64,000 nucleotides of DNA. It comes from JADFRG01 sp048054495. Lineage in GTDB: Bacteria > Chloroflexota > Anaerolineae > Anaerolineales > E44-bin32. Made by a program: the position numbers and the translations under genes. The DNA is taken from NCBI GenBank assembly GCA_048054495.1, contig JBGMQN010000071.1, positions 14,494 through 78,493 on the forward strand, read 5' to 3'. The notes beneath the pieces are model-generated. The model was not told the DNA's origin. It saw only the letters and a list, made by a program, of their open reading frames with translations, and ran no database searches. Positions 35,228-43,418 of this stretch are shown here, piece by piece. Numbering within the stretch: position 1 is the first letter of the stretch; every line of letters starts with the position of its first letter.

Positions 35228-35830
35228 TCAGTTACCTATCAGGCGGTCCACCTCCGCTATGGCCTGACTACGGCTGCGGAATAGGACCGCGTGCATTCCG
35301 ATCTCCGCGGCTGCGGAGATGTTGTTCTCAAAGTCATCGACGAATACCGCGCGATCTGCTCGGACCTCCAGCCTATCGAGCGCAAGTCGGTATATTGCAG
35401 GATCTGGCTTCCTCAGACCGACCTCGGCCGAGATGACCAGATCATCAAATGCGTCGTCGATGCGCCAGTGACGCACAAGCTGCTCGCGAAGCTCGAGCCA
35501 AGCGTTCGAAATGAGTCCGGTCTGGAATTGCGCCCTCAATCCTCGGATATAGCCTACCAATTCCGGATCGAGGTCATCACCCTGCCAGAAGTCCCGAGTC
35601 AGCTGCTGCCCTTCTTCTTGGCTCAGATCCAATTCCTGGCGCACCCATTCCCAAACCTCATGCGCGTGGACTTTACCTAGGGAAGCCTTCCTACCCATTT
35701 CTCCGCCAAAGATAAACCGATCCAGCTGGCGCGGCTCCATCCCCAAACGCTGCTCCCAACGCTCGCGCTTGGTTCGATCTTCCGTACGTACGATGACGCC
35801 GCCGAGATCCCAGAAGACGGTTTCAATCAT
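35228..35830 (-). CDS. HAD-superfamily hydrolase (subfamily IA)
   Basis: 200 residues from ATG 35830. Motif I is VFWDLGGVIV (nucleophile Asp; the usual second Asp of DxD is Gly, as in the epoxide-hydrolase/haloacid DLGGV group), motif II SNAW, motif III Lys in LRKPDPAIY and motif IV VFVDDFENN. It has a cap domain of about 80 residues. It acts on small phosphorylated or halogenated metabolites; the substrate is not evident. ATG 35839 is an alternative start. It lies just upstream of the MFS-fusion gene on the same strand. Confidence 0.85.
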   Translation of the reverse strand: MIETVFWDLGGVIVRTEDRTKRERWEQRLGMEPRQLDRFIFGGEMGRKASLGKVHAHEVWEWVRQELDLSQEEGQQLTRDFWQGDDLDPELVGYIRGLRAQFQTGLISNAWLELREQLVRHWRIDDAFDDLVISAEVGLRKPDPAIYRLALDRLEVRADRAVFVDDFENNISAAAEIGMHAVLFRSRSQAIAEVDRLIGN

Positions 35831-35891
35831 GGCTTCGCGCATTCTCGTTGAAGTGTATCCGAAGGGACTCAAACCTTACAAAGGGCGTGTT

Positions 35892-36908
35892 TCAGTCGGG
35901 CAGGCCGAGGTTCATCAATTCCTTGCCCGGCCGAAGCTCCTTGGCATAGGTATCCCACTGAAGGGAGATCTTCATGCCGGCCTTCTCATAAAGTCGCGTG
36001 GCCCCCGTAGGGTTCTGACCATCGACACCGAGGCCAACCTTTAGTGTGTTGCGTCGCCAGAATTCTCCAAATGAATGCTGAAGGAGCGCGAGCGCAAGCC
36101 CTTGCCTTCGCCACGGACGGCGCACACTAAGCGTGCGGATCCAACCCATCTCGGGATCATCGTCGGCGCTTGGCCGAGCACGCGCCAGGCCCGCGATCTG
36201 ATCACCGTCCCAGGCGATGAACCATAACCCGGGATCGTAAGCAGATTCGTGGAAACTCGAGTGCGACCATCGTTCAAACCCTCGCTCGAATGACTCGGGC
36301 ACATGTCCCCAGTGATCCTCGAAGGCTTCATCTTCGGCACGGTAAACCGCCTCCGCATCCCGGTCACGATCAAACGGCTTGAGTTGGATGTCGTGCGGCC
36401 ATTTGGGAGACCCAGGGGGTTCTTCAAGATCGATCGTCATACGCCAGAAGAAACGGTCCGCGGTATAGCCTCGATCTTCCAGTAGCCGTGCGGAAGGTTG
36501 GTGGCCATGGTAGGTGCCGACGCTCATTACGACCCGTGCGTCGTCAGGCACCCGGTCGAGGACTTGGGCCGCGCGCTGCTCGGCCCACCCTATCAGATAA
36601 CTGCCGATACCGAGTCCTTCGTGATCTAGGTGCACATTGCCGAACACCCATGGATGCACAGGAATCTCAGAGGTATCCCAAATCCCAGTCGCACCGACGA
36701 GCTCGCCCGGGGCGCTCTCGACAAGCCGGATATTTGACTGAGGATCAAACCCGGGCGTTTCCCAATCTGCGCGTGCGTGATCCGCGTTTGTTTCATCGGC
36801 GCCAATCACCGCGTTGGCAAAGGCATTGGTGAACTCTACGACTCGCTCCAGATCGGCCATGGAGGCTGGGCGGGAAGAATATCCATCGGGTAAAGGATCC
36901 ACGATCAC
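35892..36908 (-). CDS. Tandem GNAT acetyltransferase (second of pair)
   Basis: 338 residues with two GNAT folds. The C-terminal one has the acetyl-CoA loop RRPWRRQGLALALLQ; the N-terminal one has the degenerate LDHEGLGIGSYLIGWAE. The GTG start overlaps the stop of the upstream paralogue by GTGA, so translation is coupled. The half-domains resemble those of mycothiol synthase or aminoglycoside acetyltransferase relatives. The substrate is unknown. Both GNAT genes lie behind an apparent attenuator (see 37970-38154), which suggests induction by a translation-blocking condition. Confidence 0.8.
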   Translation of the reverse strand: MIVDPLPDGYSSRPASMADLERVVEFTNAFANAVIGADETNADHARADWETPGFDPQSNIRLVESAPGELVGATGIWDTSEIPVHPWVFGNVHLDHEGLGIGSYLIGWAEQRAAQVLDRVPDDARVVMSVGTYHGHQPSARLLEDRGYTADRFFWRMTIDLEEPPGSPKWPHDIQLKPFDRDRDAEAVYRAEDEAFEDHWGHVPESFERGFERWSHSSFHESAYDPGLWFIAWDGDQIAGLARARPSADDDPEMGWIRTLSVRRPWRRQGLALALLQHSFGEFWRRNTLKVGLGVDGQNPTGATRLYEKAGMKISLQWDTYAKELRPGKELMNLGLPD

Positions 36909-37909
36909 TCCTCAAGCGGCTTACGATAATCCGTCCAACGCTTCACTTTTTCGAAACCCATGCTTTCGTAGAGACGAAAGGCGCCGCTGAGGTTCTGAGT
37001 GTCCACGCTCAGGGCGGCCTGCTCCATTCCCAGATCACTTAACAAGTGGAAGCTCTGCGCGATCAGCGCGCGTGCCAGGCCGCGGCGGCGCCAGGGACGC
37101 CGCACGCTGATGCTTTCTGTGTAGCCCCGCTTGCGGTTGTACTCTTCGTTCTCACGCTCGTCGATGAAATTGAGCACCATGCCGGCCACTCGATCGCCGT
37201 CCCAGGCGACCTTCCAGAGCTCGGTGTTGAAAGTTGGCTCCTCGAGCCATTCTTGAAATGCCTCCTCTGTTTGAGTTGAGTAGCCCCAATGGTCCCTGAA
37301 AGCCTCCGCACTGGCATCCCAGATGGGACGAATATGCTCGTCCCTTACCGGACGGACTTCGAGATCGGGAGGCGTCGGCAGATCGGGCAGTTTGCCATCC
37401 AGAGCGCGCGCCATTTCGACCTCGTACCGCACTGGCTCATAGCCCTCGCTCCGGTACAGAGCCGCTTTTCCAAGCTCGGTGTCTGCCCCAAAGGTCTGCA
37501 AGTAGCGCTCACTGCCTTGCGGATGGCCGGAAGCTATTTGCAGGAGGCGATGCTCGCACCACCTCAGCATCGTCCTTCCGATCCCTTTTCTTCGCCACTC
37601 TGGCAACAGGGTGCCATAGTGCCAATAGATACGATCCCCCTCAAGCAGTTTTTCCCAGAAGACGCGGCAGTACGCGATCGGTTCGCTGTCAGCTTCAGCG
37701 AACAGCATGTCCTGGAAGGGGTCACAGTTCCTAAGATGGGAGTACGATCGCTGGATGTCCTCAAGTGAGGTCACCTGCTTGATCTGGTCGAAATCCTTTG
37801 AGCCCTCGACGATGGCTACGATAGCCGGGTAGTCGAGCTCTCCCCGGAATCCTCGGAACGTAAGGCCTTCGATCTCTGGCGCATCTTGCAGTTCGACTTG
37901 CTGCTGCAT
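36905..37909 (-). CDS. Tandem GNAT acetyltransferase (first of pair)
   Basis: 334 residues, two GNAT domains: N-terminal YGTLLPEWRRKGIGRTMLRWCE and C-terminal SVRRPWRRRGLARALIAQSF, both with the R/Q-x-x-G-x-G/A acetyl-CoA loop. It is clearly paralogous to the next gene (AFRDHWGY against AFEDHWGH; KVAWDGDRVAG against FIAWDGDQIAG). ATG 37909 has an AAGGAG ribosome site at 6-7 nt. A GC-rich hairpin (37931-37953) lies just upstream of that site. It is probably expressed only on read-through of the leader terminator. Confidence 0.82.
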   Translation of the reverse strand: MQQQVELQDAPEIEGLTFRGFRGELDYPAIVAIVEGSKDFDQIKQVTSLEDIQRSYSHLRNCDPFQDMLFAEADSEPIAYCRVFWEKLLEGDRIYWHYGTLLPEWRRKGIGRTMLRWCEHRLLQIASGHPQGSERYLQTFGADTELGKAALYRSEGYEPVRYEVEMARALDGKLPDLPTPPDLEVRPVRDEHIRPIWDASAEAFRDHWGYSTQTEEAFQEWLEEPTFNTELWKVAWDGDRVAGMVLNFIDERENEEYNRKRGYTESISVRRPWRRRGLARALIAQSFHLLSDLGMEQAALSVDTQNLSGAFRLYESMGFEKVKRWTDYRKPLEE

Positions 37910-37930
37910 CAGGTTCTCCTTAACAATTAT

Positions 37931-37953
37931 GGGCCGCTAACTTCTCGCGGCCC
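37931..37953 (-). promoter_or_regulatory. Hairpin just upstream of the GNAT ribosome site
   Basis: Stem GGGCCGC / GCGGCCC with a 9-nt loop, ending 9 nt before the Shine-Dalgarno sequence at 37916-37921. It could protect the mRNA or affect ribosome access. Confidence 0.5.
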
Positions 37954-37969
37954 ACCCGTTCTATCAGGA

Positions 37970-37997
37970 AAACAAAAACCGCGGGGGAGGCCCGCGG
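37970..37997 (-). terminator. Intrinsic terminator inside the GNAT leader
   Basis: On the minus strand, stem CCGCGGG / CCCGCGG (37997-37991 with 37985-37979) with a 5-nt loop, followed directly by TTTTTGTTTT. It lies after the leader ORF and before the first GNAT gene. The 5' arm is identical to an 8-nt segment (38024-38031) in the last codons of the leader ORF. Confidence 0.8.
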
Positions 37998-38019
37998 CGC
38001 GTTGTTTCAGGGTTTCAAT

Positions 38020-38097
38020 TCAACCCGCGGCAGGCGCAATCCACTCAGGCAGGGCGATGCCCGATGCCTCAGCGATGTCAGGAAGTTGAATTGTCAT
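38020..38097 (-). CDS. 25-residue leader peptide ORF ahead of tandem GNAT genes
   Basis: Encodes MTIQLPDIAEASGIALPEW followed by IAPAAG. ATG 38097 has a perfect AGGAGG at 5 nt spacing (38103-38108), the best ribosome site in this region, and is downstream of a consensus promoter. The stop TGA is at 38020-38022. The last codons (GCC GCG GG) overlap arm A of an alternative RNA hairpin. The position and signals fit a regulatory leader peptide whose translation controls the following terminator. A small bioactive or GNAT-modified peptide is the alternative. There is no run of one amino acid that would suggest an amino-acid operon. Confidence 0.7.
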   Translation of the reverse strand: MTIQLPDIAEASGIALPEWIAPAAG

Positions 38098-38125
38098 GTG
38101 CACCTCCTGTACCGGACCGAAGCGC

Positions 38126-38154
38126 AGTCTAGCACCGGCCATAAGGCGTGTCAA
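38126..38154 (-). promoter_or_regulatory. Sigma-70 promoter of the leader-GNAT transcript
   Basis: TTGACA (38154-38149), 17-bp spacer, TAGACT (38131-38126) with an upstream TGC, making an extended -10. It is one of the two best -35/-10 pairs in the window. The predicted RNA start is near 38119, just before the leader-peptide ribosome site. Confidence 0.8.
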
Positions 38155-38285
38155 TGAGAGGGGCATCCATGAGCTGCGATCGCGCACCATGATCTACTTT
38201 GAGCGCGGGTCCCAGGTCAGCTACCCACAAGCCGGGCGAATGGTCTAACCAAGGAATATGCAAACTCGAGTGGAGCATGAATGGA

Positions 38286-39314
38286 TCACTCGGCTCTCAC
38301 CGCGTTAAGCAAATCTGCGAACATCCCATATGCGGTCGTATCCGGACCCGGATCCGCGCCCATGATCGTGAGATCGCCAAGAACATCGCTGGTGAACGTG
38401 ATCAGGGATGAGGTCCCACGCACGTGATAGAGTGGGTCTTCGGGACCGACCCGTTCAGGATGTACCCTGCCTAGCGCCATGCCATTTTCACGCCAACCGC
38501 TGCATACCAGCCTCCAGCGCAGCCCGCCTTGCGTGGCGGCGCGGATCTGAGTTGCATCGATCTCGCCAATTCCGCCACGCTCCACATCTTGGATGCCCAG
38601 CGGAAGGTCCATTAGCACGGTTGCCACCGCGGCAACTTTGATGGCCGCGTCCCAGCCATCGATATCCCCTGAAGGATCGGTCTCCGCGACGCCGATGGCC
38701 TGGGCTTCCTCCAGAGCGGTATCAAACGACTTTCCGTCCTCCATTTCAGACAGCAGGAAGTTTGTCGTCGAATTCAGCACACCCCGAAATGAAGTCAGCT
38801 GTGCACCCGGCATGCACTCGCGCCAGGTCGAAAATAATGGCGTTCCATCCATTACCGTAGACTCAAAAAGAAATCGCCGGCTCTGGGCTCTTGCGAGCTC
38901 GGACAGTGCCTGATATGCATGCACCACGGGACCTTTATTGGCCGTGATAGCGTGCATCCCGCGCCGCAGCGCGGTCTCAAGGTAGCCAATCGCCGGCTGC
39001 CCGGACTGGTAGTTGACCGGTATGCTTTCAAGGATCGCCTCCGCCTCGATCTTCTCCAGCAGTTCGGTGATGTCGTTGGAGGCTTGGGCGTGTGTAAGCT
39101 CAGAGAGGCTCCCCGCGCTCCGCTTTATTTCGAGCGCACGCGCCAGGTCCAATCCTGCTTCATCGTACGCCGCTCCATGCCGTCCAGTGGCTATTGCGAC
39201 TACGCGCAGGTCCAGCCCGTAGCGTTCTTGAACCTCTGCGTGCTTGGCTACGATCAGACGCGCAAGCGCTCCGCCCACGTTTCCAAACCCGAGCAGAACC
39301 AGCCGTTCCGTCAT
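38286..39314 (-). CDS. hom: Homoserine dehydrogenase
   Basis: 342 residues, the short form without ACT or kinase domain. NAD(P)-binding LVLLGFGNVGGALARL, ITANKGPV, the FESTVMDGTPLFS and GVLNSTTNFLLSEM substrate-side motifs, and ETDPSGDIDGWDAAIK with the catalytic Lys/Asp region. It reduces aspartate semialdehyde to homoserine for Thr, Met and Ile synthesis. No other pathway gene is adjacent. Lacking an ACT domain, it may be insensitive to Thr. ATG 39314 follows a TACTAT at 6 nt, a possible leaderless start, weaker than others. Confidence 0.9.
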   Translation of the reverse strand: MTERLVLLGFGNVGGALARLIVAKHAEVQERYGLDLRVVAIATGRHGAAYDEAGLDLARALEIKRSAGSLSELTHAQASNDITELLEKIEAEAILESIPVNYQSGQPAIGYLETALRRGMHAITANKGPVVHAYQALSELARAQSRRFLFESTVMDGTPLFSTWRECMPGAQLTSFRGVLNSTTNFLLSEMEDGKSFDTALEEAQAIGVAETDPSGDIDGWDAAIKVAAVATVLMDLPLGIQDVERGGIGEIDATQIRAATQGGLRWRLVCSGWRENGMALGRVHPERVGPEDPLYHVRGTSSLITFTSDVLGDLTIMGADPGPDTTAYGMFADLLNAVRAE

Positions 39315-39441
39315 CCTAGAATAGTAGTCCCGCCAGCGCAGACTTGAGAAGGGTCGAATCTCCCCTCCTATGCTCCTCTTTCAATGATTTCATCACTAGC
39401 TCGAGTGTGGTGCACACAATCGGTTTCAGCCTTGAAAGAGA

Positions 39442-40161
39442 TCAGACCGGCGGCCAAGGATAGTTACGCCGCGGCCCGGGCTCGGGAAAGTGTGATTCTC
39501 GAAGTAGCCAGGAATTCCGCTCCCACAGGGCCCGAATTTCATTGGAGGAGAGCAACCCTGCGAGTTCCAAGCTAAGTGTCCCCTGATCTTCGAGTTTGGA
39601 GCTCAGAGCTTGCAGATCCTTGAGCAAGGCCGATGGGATGGCCTCACCTGCAAAGTCCCAGATAACTGTTCGAAGCTTGTGCTCCTCATGAAAGCAAACG
39701 CCGTGATCGATCAAATGGATATGGCCCTCCGGCATATGGATTACGTGCCCAGCCTTGCGATCGGCATTATTTATCAGCACATCGAAGACCGCCGCGGGCC
39801 TTAGCAGCTGCTTCTCATCTTCCGAAAAGGTGAAGTAGTTACGAGTTGGCTTCACATCAAGGTAAAGCTGGAGCGATCCGCCGCCTGCAGGACCGTCCTC
39901 GCGAAGGATCGTGGGTGGAACCAGGTCCCATCCGAGAGCCTCACTGGTTTTGAAGGCAGCCACTTCCCGAAGCGCCAGTGTGCTGCCTGGAAAATCCCAA
40001 AGCGGCTGTTCTCCACCCGAGGGCTTGTAAACGGCCGACACGGGCCCATTCACGGTGTTTACGTCGACCAGGAATGTGTGGTTAGATCCGACAGCAAACT
40101 GTCCCTGGAAAATAATCTCACCCGTGCGCAGGGAATGCAGAACGGAGGCGTCGGATCTCAT
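39442..40161 (-). CDS. SCO1664-family PI3/4-kinase-like protein
   Basis: 239 residues from ATG 40161. It contains AVYKPSGGEQPLWDFPGSTL (Lys of a kinase-like fold), VFDVLINNADRKAGHV (catalytic N/D loop) and HLIDHGVCFHEEHKLRT (metal-binding DHG), as in the TIGR03843/SCO1664 family related to PI3/4 kinases. The family sits with DUF3090 and a histidine phosphatase in Actinobacteria, and the same order is seen here. The substrate is unknown. Frames upstream of 40161 overlap the DUF3090 gene and are not used. Confidence 0.82.
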   Translation of the reverse strand: MRSDASVLHSLRTGEIIFQGQFAVGSNHTFLVDVNTVNGPVSAVYKPSGGEQPLWDFPGSTLALREVAAFKTSEALGWDLVPPTILREDGPAGGGSLQLYLDVKPTRNYFTFSEDEKQLLRPAAVFDVLINNADRKAGHVIHMPEGHIHLIDHGVCFHEEHKLRTVIWDFAGEAIPSALLKDLQALSSKLEDQGTLSLELAGLLSSNEIRALWERNSWLLRESHFPEPGPRRNYPWPPV

Positions 40162-40174
40162 CTTGGAGGGGGAA

Positions 40175-40684
40175 CTAAATCTTGTGCCCGTTGCTCTTGG
40201 GACAGAAGTGCCCTTCGGGATCCTTCGGCTCGCCGCAATTGCCGCAAATGGGTCGACCTTGACTTGCGACTTCGAGTCCCCAGGTACACATAGCACGGAG
40301 CTGTGACCGTGTACACCAGAAGCGGACGACTTCCGATCCCTCGTCTTCGGATTCGAGCTGACGCGCTACGAGCACCAGCCGGTCGTTCTCTTCGTCGTAA
40401 CCCAAACCGATGTTACCGACCCGAAACATTGGATCCAGTGGCTGCTCCAGCTCCATCTCATCGCTGTTGTAATCGGCAGAGGCTTCCGATAGCTCCGGCA
40501 ATCGTTCACCCAGTTCGTCGAGGAACTCCTCCAAGCCAATTGCGAGGGACTGTACCTGATGCTTTTCGACGAGCAGCGTCACGAGTTGGCTCCCCTTGCG
40601 CGCCTGAATGTAGAAGACGCGCTTTCCGGGAGGACCGACGGCCCCAGCGGTGATCCGGCTGACTGGGTTTAGCTCAACATCCAT
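40175..40684 (-). CDS. DUF3090 (TIGR03847) family protein
   Basis: 169 residues: N-terminal VGPPGKRVFYIQARKG, central acidic segment, and a C-terminal zinc-finger-like CGNCGEPKDPEGHFCPKSNGH. The family is of unknown function and is the middle member of the conserved trio with the kinase-like gene (13 bp downstream) and the histidine phosphatase (18 bp upstream). The CxxC...C-H end probably binds zinc. Confidence 0.85.
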   Translation of the reverse strand: MDVELNPVSRITAGAVGPPGKRVFYIQARKGSQLVTLLVEKHQVQSLAIGLEEFLDELGERLPELSEASADYNSDEMELEQPLDPMFRVGNIGLGYDEENDRLVLVARQLESEDEGSEVVRFWCTRSQLRAMCTWGLEVASQGRPICGNCGEPKDPEGHFCPKSNGHKI

Positions 40685-40702
40685 GGTGAGGCTTGAGACG
40701 TG

Positions 40703-41308
40703 CTACGGGGGCGACGATCGAAGTATAACATTCAGATGAATAAGCCTGGCGGACCTATCTTCAATGGACAATTCAGAAATCGAGGCCGGCCTAACATCAA
40801 GCCGCTGGAACGAATCGATAGGCAAGCCGATGTAGTGAGCAATGGCCAGCTTGATCGGATCAGCGTGAGAAACGCAGGCGATGGAGCCAGAGTGTTTTGA
40901 GCGTAGCCCCTCCAACGTCTCCACGATGCGTGACTGCGCCTCAAGGAATGATTCCCCTTCCGGAAATCGTGCCAGGGAGGGAGTATATTGGATGGTTGGC
41001 CACAGCTTTCGTCGGCGCGCAGCTCGCAAACTAAGCCCCTCCCAGCGGCCGATCCTCATCTCGCCCAGACCCTGCAGAACGATGACATTCAATCCCTGGA
41101 TGGCCGCAATCTCATCGGCAGTTTCCGTCGCTCGCTCCAGCGGACTTGAGTAGACGGCCTGCAACCTTACCGCCCGCAGCATTTCGGCTGCCTCTGCCGC
41201 CTGCTCCTTGCCAGCGGCATTCAGGTGCACCCCAGGAAGCCATCCGGCCAGCTTGCCCTTTTCTACATAGTCGTTCTGGCCGTGCCTGACGAGGTAAATC
41301 GTCGTCAT
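40703..41308 (-). CDS. Histidine phosphatase / MSMEG_4193-type phosphomutase-like protein
   Basis: 201 residues with the RHG motif IYLVRHGQNDY (phospho-His), Arg in SSPLERATETA, and second His in CVSHADPIKLA. This is the phosphatase member of the SCO1664/DUF3090 trio. ATG 41308 overlaps the rarA stop by ATGA, tying the trio to rarA in one operon. The true substrate is unknown; the name phosphomutase in the family is historical. Confidence 0.85.
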   Translation of the reverse strand: MTTIYLVRHGQNDYVEKGKLAGWLPGVHLNAAGKEQAAEAAEMLRAVRLQAVYSSPLERATETADEIAAIQGLNVIVLQGLGEMRIGRWEGLSLRAARRRKLWPTIQYTPSLARFPEGESFLEAQSRIVETLEGLRSKHSGSIACVSHADPIKLAIAHYIGLPIDSFQRLDVRPASISELSIEDRSARLIHLNVILRSSPP

Positions 41309-42726
41309 GTAGTGCTGCGATCACGGGTGTGGTGCCGCTTTAGGCTCTGAATCTCGGATTCCGGAAGATCGGGGATTTCAATGAAATTCTCCAGCTCGAG
41401 CGCCTGACGCTGGGCACGCCTCCACCGGTCGAGTCGATCGGCGACCTGCTGCTCGTAGCCTAGATCTGAGGGGTGGTAGAAGTAGGTGCCGAGCAGCTCT
41501 TCTGGCAGGTAGCCTTGGCCGACGAAATGAGCGGTGTGCTCATGAGGATAGTCATACCCGGCCCCATGGCCCAGGGCAGCCGCATCGCGGCTTGGGTCCT
41601 TGAGGTGGTTCGGAACTTCAACTGCCCCCTGTTCTTCGATCGATTTAAGGGCTTTGAAGTAGGCCCCCGCGGAGTTGGACTTCGGCGCGGTCGACAAGTA
41701 CAGCGTGGCTTCCACGAGTGGATATATTCCTTCGGGCAGACCAACAAATTGGAATGCTTGCATGGCGGCGGAAGTCACCACCAGACCCATTGGATCTGCC
41801 AGTCCAATATCCTCAGAAGCCAGGATCAACAGCCTTCTAAGAATGAAGCGCGGATCCTCCCCGGCATACAGCATCTTCGCCAGCCAAAACAGAGCGGCGT
41901 CTGGATCGGAACCGCGTACTGACTTGATGTAGGCCGAAATAGTGTCGTAGTGGGCGTCGCCATCCTTGTCATACAGCACGGCTCTGCGCTGAATCGATTC
42001 CTGAGCGACTTCGAGCGTGATGTTAATCGTGTCCTCATGGGTGGATTCAACCGCCAGTTCCAGCGCATTGAGCGCGTTGCGGGCGTCCCCGCCAGCCACG
42101 CGCACCAAGTGAGCCAGGGCATCCGACTCAATCGTCACGTTCCTCGTGCCGTAGCCGCGCTGCTCGTCCGCCAGGGCCGCTCGAATAATGCGTTCGACCT
42201 CGTCGTCCTGCAGCGGTCGCAGCTGAAATACACGGGAACGGGAGACCAGCGCGCCGATGACCTCGAAATGAGGATTTTCAGTGGTTGCTCCGATGAGAGT
42301 GATCATCCCCTGTTCGACCTGAGGGAGAAGGGCATCCTGCTGGGCTTTGTTCCAGCGGTGCACTTCGTCCACGAAAAGAATGGTTCTTTGGCCGTGGTAC
42401 TTGCGGCGCTCCTGTGCGGCGCTAATGACCCTGCGGAGCTCGGCCTTGCCGGCCAGGACGGCAGACAGGTTCTCAAAGGCTGAAGCGGTCGTGTTGGCAA
42501 TGATCATTGCCAGCGTTGTCTTACCCGTACCGGGAGCTCCCCACAGAATTATGGAGGAGAACAATCGATCGCTCTCGATCGCTCTGCGGAGCAAGCGGCC
42601 TTCGCCAATAATGTGTTCTTGGCCTTCGAATTCACTGAGCTTCTTAGGCCGCATGCGAGCGGCGAGCGGTGCCTCTATGACAAAACGCTCGTCTAAAGCG
42701 TGGTCAAAGAGGTCCTTGGAGCGCAT
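41305..42726 (-). CDS. rarA: Replication-associated recombination protein A (RarA/MgsA AAA+ ATPase)
   Basis: 473 residues from ATG 42726, chosen because an extended -10 (TGG-TACAAT) ends 7 nt upstream; codons further upstream are within or before the promoter. Walker A is LWGAPGTGKTTLA and Walker B TILFVDEVHRWN; sensor 1 is GATTENPHFEV, followed by the RarA C-terminal tetramerisation domain (GLPEGIYPLVEATLYLSTAPKSNSA). It acts at stalled replication forks with SSB. It heads the operon with the phosphatase, DUF3090 and kinase-like genes. Confidence 0.92.
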   Translation of the reverse strand: MRSKDLFDHALDERFVIEAPLAARMRPKKLSEFEGQEHIIGEGRLLRRAIESDRLFSSIILWGAPGTGKTTLAMIIANTTASAFENLSAVLAGKAELRRVISAAQERRKYHGQRTILFVDEVHRWNKAQQDALLPQVEQGMITLIGATTENPHFEVIGALVSRSRVFQLRPLQDDEVERIIRAALADEQRGYGTRNVTIESDALAHLVRVAGGDARNALNALELAVESTHEDTINITLEVAQESIQRRAVLYDKDGDAHYDTISAYIKSVRGSDPDAALFWLAKMLYAGEDPRFILRRLLILASEDIGLADPMGLVVTSAAMQAFQFVGLPEGIYPLVEATLYLSTAPKSNSAGAYFKALKSIEEQGAVEVPNHLKDPSRDAAALGHGAGYDYPHEHTAHFVGQGYLPEELLGTYFYHPSDLGYEQQVADRLDRWRRAQRQALELENFIEIPDLPESEIQSLKRHHTRDRSTT

Positions 42727-42733
42727 ATCGCGC

Positions 42734-42739
42734 ATTGTA
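42734..42739 (-). promoter_or_regulatory. Extended -10 (TGG-TACAAT) for rarA
   Basis: Ends 7 nt before ATG 42726; leaderless arrangement. The divergent maf gene begins 42 bp away. Confidence 0.55.
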
Positions 42740-42767
42740 CCAGTCGCTATGATAAGATGACGGCGTT

Positions 42768-43418
42768 TTGCAGGAAGCGGAGATCGTGCTGGCCTCCGCC
42801 TCGCCTCGCAGGCAGGAACTAATCGCACTGACGGGCTGGGATGTGAGAATAGCAGCGGCGGAGGTAGATGAGCGCAGGCAGCAGGACGAGGGCCCGCGGG
42901 ATATGACGCGGCGGCTGGCCTTAGCCAAGGCGAAGGCCGCGGGCGGCGAAGCCGGTCTGATTCTCGGAGCAGACACAGTGGTGGTCGTTGGAGAGCAGCT
43001 GCTCGGCAAGCCGCTGGACCTTGGGGATGCCAGGCAGATGCTTGAGGCTCTGAGGGGTCGCAGCCATCGGGTGGTCACCAGCATCGCGCTCCTCGATCTG
43101 GATTCTGGCATGCAAGTCGTAGATACCTGTGAAAGTCGTGTTCCAATGAGACGATTCAATGAGGCCGATCTAGATCGCTACCTGGCCGGCGGCAATCCGC
43201 TCGACAAGGCCGGATCCTATGCCATCCAAGATAAGGAATTCAGGCCGGTCGATGCGGCCCGCATGGAAGATTGCTTCGCGAATGTAATGGGACTGCCACT
43301 CTGCCACGTCGTGCGGAATCTCCCCCAGGCGCCCCCGGTCGACGTTCCGGTCGCATGCCAGGCACACACAGGTTACGAGTGCCCAATCTATTCAGAAGTT
43401 CTCGAGGGAAACCTATGA
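42768..43418 (+). CDS. maf: Maf-type nucleoside triphosphate pyrophosphatase
   Basis: 216 residues. The family signature begins at once: IVLASASPRRQEL, then AAAEVDE, ADTVVV, GKPLDLGDARQML and GRSHRVVTS. It hydrolyses dTTP/UTP or modified nucleotides to monophosphates (house-cleaning and division-related). It starts at TTG 42768; no in-frame ATG or GTG precedes the conserved Ala-Ser-Ala motif. Its stop overlaps the penicillin-binding protein start by ATGA. Confidence 0.9.
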   Translation: MQEAEIVLASASPRRQELIALTGWDVRIAAAEVDERRQQDEGPRDMTRRLALAKAKAAGGEAGLILGADTVVVVGEQLLGKPLDLGDARQMLEALRGRSHRVVTSIALLDLDSGMQVVDTCESRVPMRRFNEADLDRYLAGGNPLDKAGSYAIQDKEFRPVDAARMEDCFANVMGLPLCHVVRNLPQAPPVDVPVACQAHTGYECPIYSEVLEGNL

